Source: Colius striatus
Lineage: Eukaryota; Chordata; Aves; Coliiformes; Coliidae
Assembly: GCF_028858725.1 (NCBI RefSeq)
Contig: NC_084769.1
Coordinates: 14,385,501 to 14,449,500 of the forward strand
Length of the DNA: 64,000 bases
Direction: 5' to 3'
Shown here: piece by piece, positions 57,662-64,000 of the stretch
Layout of the letters: each line of letters starts with the position of its first letter
How positions within the stretch are numbered: the first letter of the stretch is position 1
Position numbers and translations under genes: made by a program
Notes under the pieces: generated by a model
Seen by the model: only the letters and a program-made list of their open reading frames with translations
Databases searched by the model: none
What the model was told of the DNA's origin: nothing

Positions 57662-60600
57662 CCTTTGAAAGCACCCCATGGGTCAGTTCACTCAACTTTA
57701 GACCCCTGTGGCTGCCTCTCACGCCCTTGTTTCAGCACAGACCTGGATCAAGATGCCCTAAGCCTGGTTTCTTCTATGCTCACTTTAAACTCTTTGCCTC
57801 AACTTTTAAATCATTCTACTTGCAGCTATGTGGGAGGATATATATGTACATTCATTAACACTTCCATTATGCCCCGTGGTTTGGCAGGTGGTGCTGCATT
57901 ATGGATTTAAACAGTGCCAGCAAGCGAGTCTACAGCACTTCACTGGATTAGCATGCTATGGGAAATCATACCTCAAAAGTGTTTTGCACTCTCGTGAAGC
58001 ACCTCCGATGAACGAGGCAACAGCAGGGCTCCAACCACTACTACCTCTGTGCAATCACATCACAAATTCACTCACGACTTCACGAAAAGATAAAACTCCT
58101 CAAAAATCAATTGCCATTTGGGAAAAACAAAAAAGAGAAAAAAGAAAATGCAATGGCAGAGTCTCTCCCTGGTTAAAGGAACAGGGAGAGGCACATCCTC
58201 TGCTGCCATTGCCACAAAACATCTTTCACACACACCAAACAATAACATCACCTGCTTTTGCCATATAAACTGGTTCTCCCATTTGCATGGTTATGTTCAT
58301 TTCAGAGGTCAGCCTTCATGGTTCTCAGCCTCAGTGCCACACGTCAAAGGTGATGCCTTCTTTCTAATCATCAGGCTGGCACTAACAGATTTCCAGAAAA
58401 TGTGCAGATAGCTTCCCCAAGGGGATGCTGTCCCAGGGAGATGAGGAGATGTGCTGGGCTACAGCCAACCCACCAAGGACCTCCTTCCCACAGCAACGCA
58501 GACAGCAAACACACCGCTTGGTACTGGCAAAGGGGCAGATAAGGACCTTTGGGACAAGAGGATGAAACAGTGGTTACACACAGAGATCACCACACTGCTC
58601 ATCATTTACTGAAGTTGGACATGCTCGTTTTTCCTTAAATGTGAGTGTTGCTATGTGCAGTTCTACCTGCAGTGGCACAGAGTGCTGGCTTCCACAAGCA
58701 TACGGGACTTCTGCTTTACCTGGGCAATGGGAAAGGTCATTTCACAGGTAAGACCACACCTGAACTTAACAAAGCAAAGTAACTGGACAAAGTTTCTGAG
58801 TCTAGACTATTGAGGTCAAATCATGAGCTACTTACAAAGAAGAAACCCTGATCCTCAATTAGCTCTCCCAGAGCACTGATGTGGTTCAACTACTCTGCTC
58901 TTTTGCTTGAACAGGTTTCCTTGCTTAGATTCTCCTGAGTTTCAATCCCCTACAGACCTTCACTGAGAAGTTTCACAGAAATGTTCAGGCTCTGCCATCA
59001 GAACCCAGGAAGATCCATTTTTAGCTTCCATCCACTACAGCTGTGAAGTACAGCTATCGTGCTGCAAAGTTACAGTGGAGTCAAGACATCAAGGTCTTTT
59101 CTCAAAAATAGTGGGATGCAGCATTATGGTAGACTACCTTATGGTAGACCTCATTTGCCATTCCTGTGCCTGTATGGTAATGTTATTTTTAAACACCAAG
59201 CAGAGAGATGTTAGCCTTAGCCTCGGCAACTCAGGCAAATCTCTCATTTGCATCACATTCTACATACCAGACTTACACAAAGAGCAAAAAATTAGGATTT
59301 GGCCCTTCTTTGAACTGTTGGGTTCTCCCTAAGGGACATTCACTCCACACTGAGGTCTTTTTTCAAATGCTTCAGCAGATTTGAGGACACTGCCAAAATA
59401 AAATTTGAACTGAAAGACAACTGCAGATATCCTTATGCTTTATCTTGACCCTGTGAGCTGTAACGCAGCATGGGATGGTTTACCCTGATGGTGTCTTGAC
59501 ATGTTTCTGCATATAAAAGTATTTCTATTAAAAGCACAGATAGAGAGGGCATGGATTGCAGCCACTTGGGAAAAGAAATAAATAAATAACGCCCCAAAGC
59601 ATTAAGGGCTGGTAAGGGACATGATTACTTTCATCCTGCCACAGCATGTTTCAATTTAACCACTGCATCCCTCAGCACTTTTGGTTCATATTCTTTTACC
59701 ACACAGAGACACAAGTTTGGTATACGCCCAGCCTGAGGAAGGGGAAATGATATTTTGGGTCATCAGTTCCACCCACCACGTCCACCCACCCCTCCACTCA
59801 ACAAGGCTTTTGAAGTGCACAGGTCTCAAACCAGATTGAGAGCACATTAGCCTAGGGTCAGGAGGGCTCAGGGAGCCAGAGCACTCCTGACCTTGGAAAG
59901 CATTTTGAGAGCTTGTTCGGGCCAAATGGCTTTGCCAGCAAGTCCTCACCTTCTCCTGCCCAGGAGGACATCCTGCCTAGGGCTGCCTGCACCTCTGCCC
60001 CCACCACGGACACTAGCAGGCACTTCCTCATCTACCTATTTACTGCTGTGAAGGTGGCAGACCTCCACCCAGCCACTTGCTTTCAACAACTCGTCACCAC
60101 TTTGACTTAGATGACTCCTTTTTGTCCCTTCCCGCCTCTTGAATGGACCCATCAACCTCTGTGTGAGCCTTCCTAAGCCTATGTGAACTGCAACTACTGT
60201 TATTTTTCTCTATTTTCTTTTTTTTCCCCCCAAAAACAGATGAGGCAATCTGACCTCCAAATCAGAGAATTGCTCCCAGCACTTTGTGCAGCAAAAGGAT
60301 TTATTCTTACTCTGCACAGAACCAAACAGATACTTGAACGCAGGATATGCCTGAAAGCACAATTTTTCTGCTTTGCTTTGACAACCTAACGTTTATTCCC
60401 ATATTCTTGTGAGGCTGGTATGTAAACAACAGGGAGTGACCTGCTGTGCTCAGGAGATCTTAGAATAAGAGTTGTATTTCTCTGCCCTCATGGATTCTGT
60501 AAGTCCTGAGGTTCAAAGAGTTTCTGATGTTCACAATTTAAAAATTCAAGGATTAAAAGTGGGTTGCTGGAGATCTTTCCCAACAGAAAACTAGATTGAA

Positions 60601-61145
60601 ACCATTCCGTTAGTTAATAATTCAAATCCCAGATGCTTAATTAAAACAGACTTGCCACATTGCAAAAAGAATAAGAAATTCTATATCCCTTTAGCTAACT
60701 TTGCTGATTATTATGAAAGACTTTTCATGCTCCACAAGTGTTCAGTCTAAGTCAAGCTTTTGAAGATGGACTTAATACCTCCACGGGTAAATCTCATGTA
60801 GCAAAATACTTGCCGCTCACTGGACAGGGGTGATGCAGCATCTTATCAGCATCTCTGTGCTGCGTGGAGCCATCTGCCAGAATGTGCAGAGGAAATGATG
60901 CTCAGCAGAGCATTTTAACAGAGCATTCAGTATCTCTTCAGTCCAGACCAAACCTCAAGAAAAGCAAATGGTCCACTCAGTTCCTCATGCCTCCTATTTT
61001 GCCTGTCTGCGTATTAAATTTGAAAGCACTCACAGCATGTAAAGGAAACAGGGAAGTCTCCCAGCTTTCTACCCTTGAGCTACAAAATATTTTTTGCTGA
61101 GAGCAGAGCTGCAAGTACATATTCAAGTCCACCTCATATGTAAAG
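57662..61145. other. Presumed intronic or upstream DNA, nothing recognised
   Basis: No repeat or exon with recognisable homology was seen. The longest frames here (for example 57828-58268 on the plus strand) have no domain features. Confidence 0.45.
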
Positions 61146-61452
61146 GGTGGGTGTCAGGAGGATGGAACCAGGCTCTTATCAATGATGGCCAACGACAGGA
61201 CAACGGGCACTGGGTCTAAACCGGAACATGAGAGGTTCCAAAGAAATACAAGGAAGAATTTCTTCACTGTGAGAGTGAGGGAGCACTGGCACAGGCTGCC
61301 CAGATGGGTTGTTGAATCTCCTTCTCTGGGGACATTCAAAACCCACCTGGACAAGTTCCTGTGTGACCTACTCTAGGTGGCCCTGCTCTGGCAGGGGGGT
61401 TGGACTAGATGATCTTTCAAGGTCCCTTCCAACCCTTAAGAGTCTGTGATTA
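61146..61452 (+). mobile_element. CR1 LINE 3' end (first of a direct pair)
   Basis: It starts at GGTGGGTGTCAGGAGGATGG and continues with GAGGTTCCAAAGAAATACAA. It then has GGCACAGGCTGCCCAGATGG, CCTACTCTAGGTGGCCCTGC and a terminal TTAAGAGTCTGTGAT. It belongs to the CCTACTCTAGGTGG / GATCTTTCAAGG subtype. Confidence 0.95.
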
Positions 61453-61547
61453 CTACAGTTCATCGTAACCTTTGGACCTTAAATCCAGAGATAAGATCCT
61501 TGACCAGCGACCACCAAGGCCCCTTCAGGTGGAAGTGAACCCTTCAG

Positions 61548-61784
61548 GCCAAAGGATAACGGACACAAGCTGGAACACAAGAAGTTCCACTTGAACATAA
61601 GGAAAAACTTTTTTACTCTGAGGATAAGAGAGCACTGGAACAGGCTACCCAGAGAGGTTGTGGAGTCTTCTCTGGAGGTTTTCAAAACCCGCAGGTTCCT
61701 GTGTGACCTGATGCTTTAGCAGGGGAATGCACTGGATGATCTCTAGAGGTCCCTTCCAACCCCTACCATTCTGTGATTCTGTGA
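61548..61784 (+). mobile_element. CR1 LINE 3' end (second of a direct pair)
   Basis: It starts near CCAAAGGATAACGGACACAA and carries AGCTGGAACACAAGAAGTTC. It also has GAACAGGCTACCCAGAGAGG and CCATTCTGTGATTCTGTGA. It is of the GATCTCTAGAGGTCCCTTCC subtype, different from its neighbour 95 bp away, so the pair reflects two insertions and not a duplication. A block of about 20 bp between the AAACCCGCAGG and GTTCCTGTGTG segments seems deleted. Confidence 0.93.
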
Positions 61785-64000
61785 AGAAGGGTGTAAACAG
61801 GATGGGCGCAGGCTGTACCTGCCTCGTTCTCCAAGGACAGTTATGTCAGATGTAGATTTGTGGCTAGGCAGGTACCTTAACAGCGAGATCACATGGTGTG
61901 ACAGCAACACTTGAGTATGTACTGTTTCACAAAAACAATTTGCAAGAGCTTAGGGTTTTCCCAGAGCACCAGGGCATGTCTCCTCCTTCTCGGTTAGCTG
62001 GGGACCCTTGTTCCCACCGAACATCAGCAGTCATCAAATCAACCTCCAGTCTGAGACTGCAGCTCAGCAGTGAGCACCACTCAGCTGAAGGTATTCCTTG
62101 AGTGATCTCCCTATTCTCAGTTCATCACCCCACAGTACAAGCACTGTGAATACCCTTCATGACTCCTTCTAGGATTGAGTGATGTGTACTAAACCCATTC
62201 TTCACAAAGAGTCCTACTTTATAGATAGATTTTCCCCACTTGGCAAATCTAAGGACAAGACTGGTGTCACTGATGCTTCCATACCAAGTATTACACAAGA
62301 CAATAGCTACATTTTTTCTGAAGATCACAATCTCTACTGAATTGCCAGCTGTCTATGCAGACCACTCAAGAGCTATCTGGGTATGTTAAGTACAGATGAC
62401 AGACCCGATAACAGTGTCTGGATGTGCCTGAAAGATTAAATTCCATCTGCATCCTGTTAGTTTTTGTCATTTGTCCTTTTTGGAGTCTCTGTGTCACAAC
62501 AAACTGGCAAACAGCTTGCATCATGGGCTCATAAACTTACAGAAGAAAATTCTCTAAATGGTTTTTTTTTGGAGTGACCAGGTGCCTGGAGACAAGCTAC
62601 AGTGGCTGTTTAGTAGCCCTTCAAGTGGGAATCCTAGTTCAAGAAAAAAAATAGATGAGATTCCCACTCTACCAATGTCCATTAACATCCTTTTAACGTG
62701 GGTTGGGTGGGCCTTTGTTCCAGCTATTGTACATGAGACTCACCATTAGGCTTTGTGCTTCCAGCAATGCAAATAATAGATCCCTATCCAAAAGCTTTTC
62801 AACCCCTTACATTTGCAAGATGAGCAGGTATTTGTTTCCACAAACCAGATCCAGTCTTACACTATTACAGCCTTTTCTGCTTTCCAATATATCCTTCAAA
62901 AACATACAGGAGGAAGCTTAAACATGCTCATTTTCATACTGATATGACTAATTCTTAAAAACAACAACAACAAAACAAAACAAAGAGCCCAACAAACCTG
63001 AAGATATCACTTAAATAATTATTTTCCTCTCGCTTTGAAAACTCCTCCTCTCAATTAAGTGGGCAAACCAGAGGAACTGCAGAGCACCTTGCTGTTACCA
63101 AATCTGCATTTTTTAGGCACACCGCCCTGTCTGGGTTTGTTTGTAGTGATTCCATCTCCATCCTCTGTTCTTGGCTCACCCAATAGTGAAATCCCAATCC
63201 TAGTCCTTCCTCTGCCTTTGACCAGAGCTAAGCCATGCTTGGAAAGCTGAATTCACTGGCACTCTCAAATAGAACACCATTTCCTTAAGAAACTCTTAAA
63301 TAAACAAACCCCAACACTTGCACTTTGTAATTAAGTGCAAGCCAACTAAATTAGTGTCAAGACATGCCATAAAAAAGTATCAGAGCCCTGACATCCCTGT
63401 GTCCCTAGCAGGCTCCAAAAAGAGAGCTCTAGCAGCCTGTGCCATAGCAAACCCCAACTGTACCTCCCCTTGGGGCTACAGCTCTTGAAGAGCAGCAGGC
63501 AGAAGCCAAGAAGTGCCCAGGCTGTGCCTGTTCCCACTCAGGGTGCAGGTAGCTCTCCTGTGGTGCTGTAGGTACGGCCTGAGGCACTGGGACATTCCTC
63601 CCCTGGCTGCCACCAGGTGTGACTTTCCAGCAGACCTGTTGGGAGGGTGAGATCTCTGCTGCACCCTGCAATTCACTGAGCTCCAGCCTGAGTGTCAATA
63701 GAATTGAGTGCTCCCAGTTTTTTCCAAGGAGAGTATTTCCCTGTAACCTGCACAAGGTACAAGATGTGGAGCCCAAGCGAGGCACAGCGAGACTTATAGC
63801 TGACTTCAGCTGGCTTTAGTTTGATCTGTAAATCCTCTAGCCACTTCACAAGAGTGTTGCTCAGCTCTCGCTGTCTTCAGCCTCACAAGAGGTGGACACA
63901 AATACTTAGCATTAGCATAGCTCCCCATGACTCATTTTTTCTCCTTTTTAAATATAGCATCCTGTAAAAGTGATACATTCTGAGCAAAAAACCTCATATT
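61785..64000. other. Presumed intronic or upstream DNA, nothing recognised
   Basis: This holds only a short AAC/AAAC-rich tract near 62957-62985 and unique non-coding sequence up to the window edge. No MRAS promoter or first exon could be identified. Confidence 0.45.

Overview
The window is avian nuclear DNA. Eleven to twelve copies or fragments of CR1, the dominant LINE of birds, are scattered through it, and several carry the diagnostic 3' tail built from repeats of the octamer ATTCTATG. There is also a solo retroviral LTR, and the single gene is a vertebrate RAS-family gene split by large introns. Composition is moderate, with no operons and no bacterial features.

The one gene I can support is MRAS (muscle RAS, R-Ras3), on the minus strand. 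I assembled its complete coding sequence from five exons: 48619-48811, 38675-38828, 35379-35478, 34004-34083 and 29970-30069. The exon lengths (193+154+100+80+100 = 627 nt) give 208 codons plus a stop. Every junction has GT/AG splice sites in matching phase. All G-box motifs, the lysine-rich tail and the CVIL prenylation box are intact. The ATG exon begins with a splice acceptor a few bases upstream of the start codon, so the promoter and the 5' non-coding exon(s) lie in or beyond the 15 kb upstream of the ATG. I could not place them.

Layout: 1-4172 is intergenic sequence downstream of MRAS with one CR1. 4178-5263 is a solo LTR bounded by a 5-bp target duplication. 5269-11986 has two CR1 copies and a 20-base G run. 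11986 to about 29100 has no recognisable CR1 or gene and includes an AT-rich block at about 19.3-21.3 kb that looks like conserved non-coding DNA. About 29134-29969 is the proximal MRAS 3' UTR, with a (CAG)9 tract in mRNA sense. 29970-48811 is the MRAS coding body, with CR1 insertions in its introns. 48833-64000 is presumed MRAS 5'-UTR intron or upstream DNA, with four more CR1 pieces.

I found no other protein gene, RNA gene, CRISPR array or novel system. The remaining long open frames look like chance or repeat-derived frames. The observations worth checking concern retroelement structure, a trinucleotide tract, CpG clusters inside introns, and a long CR1-free interval beside the gene.
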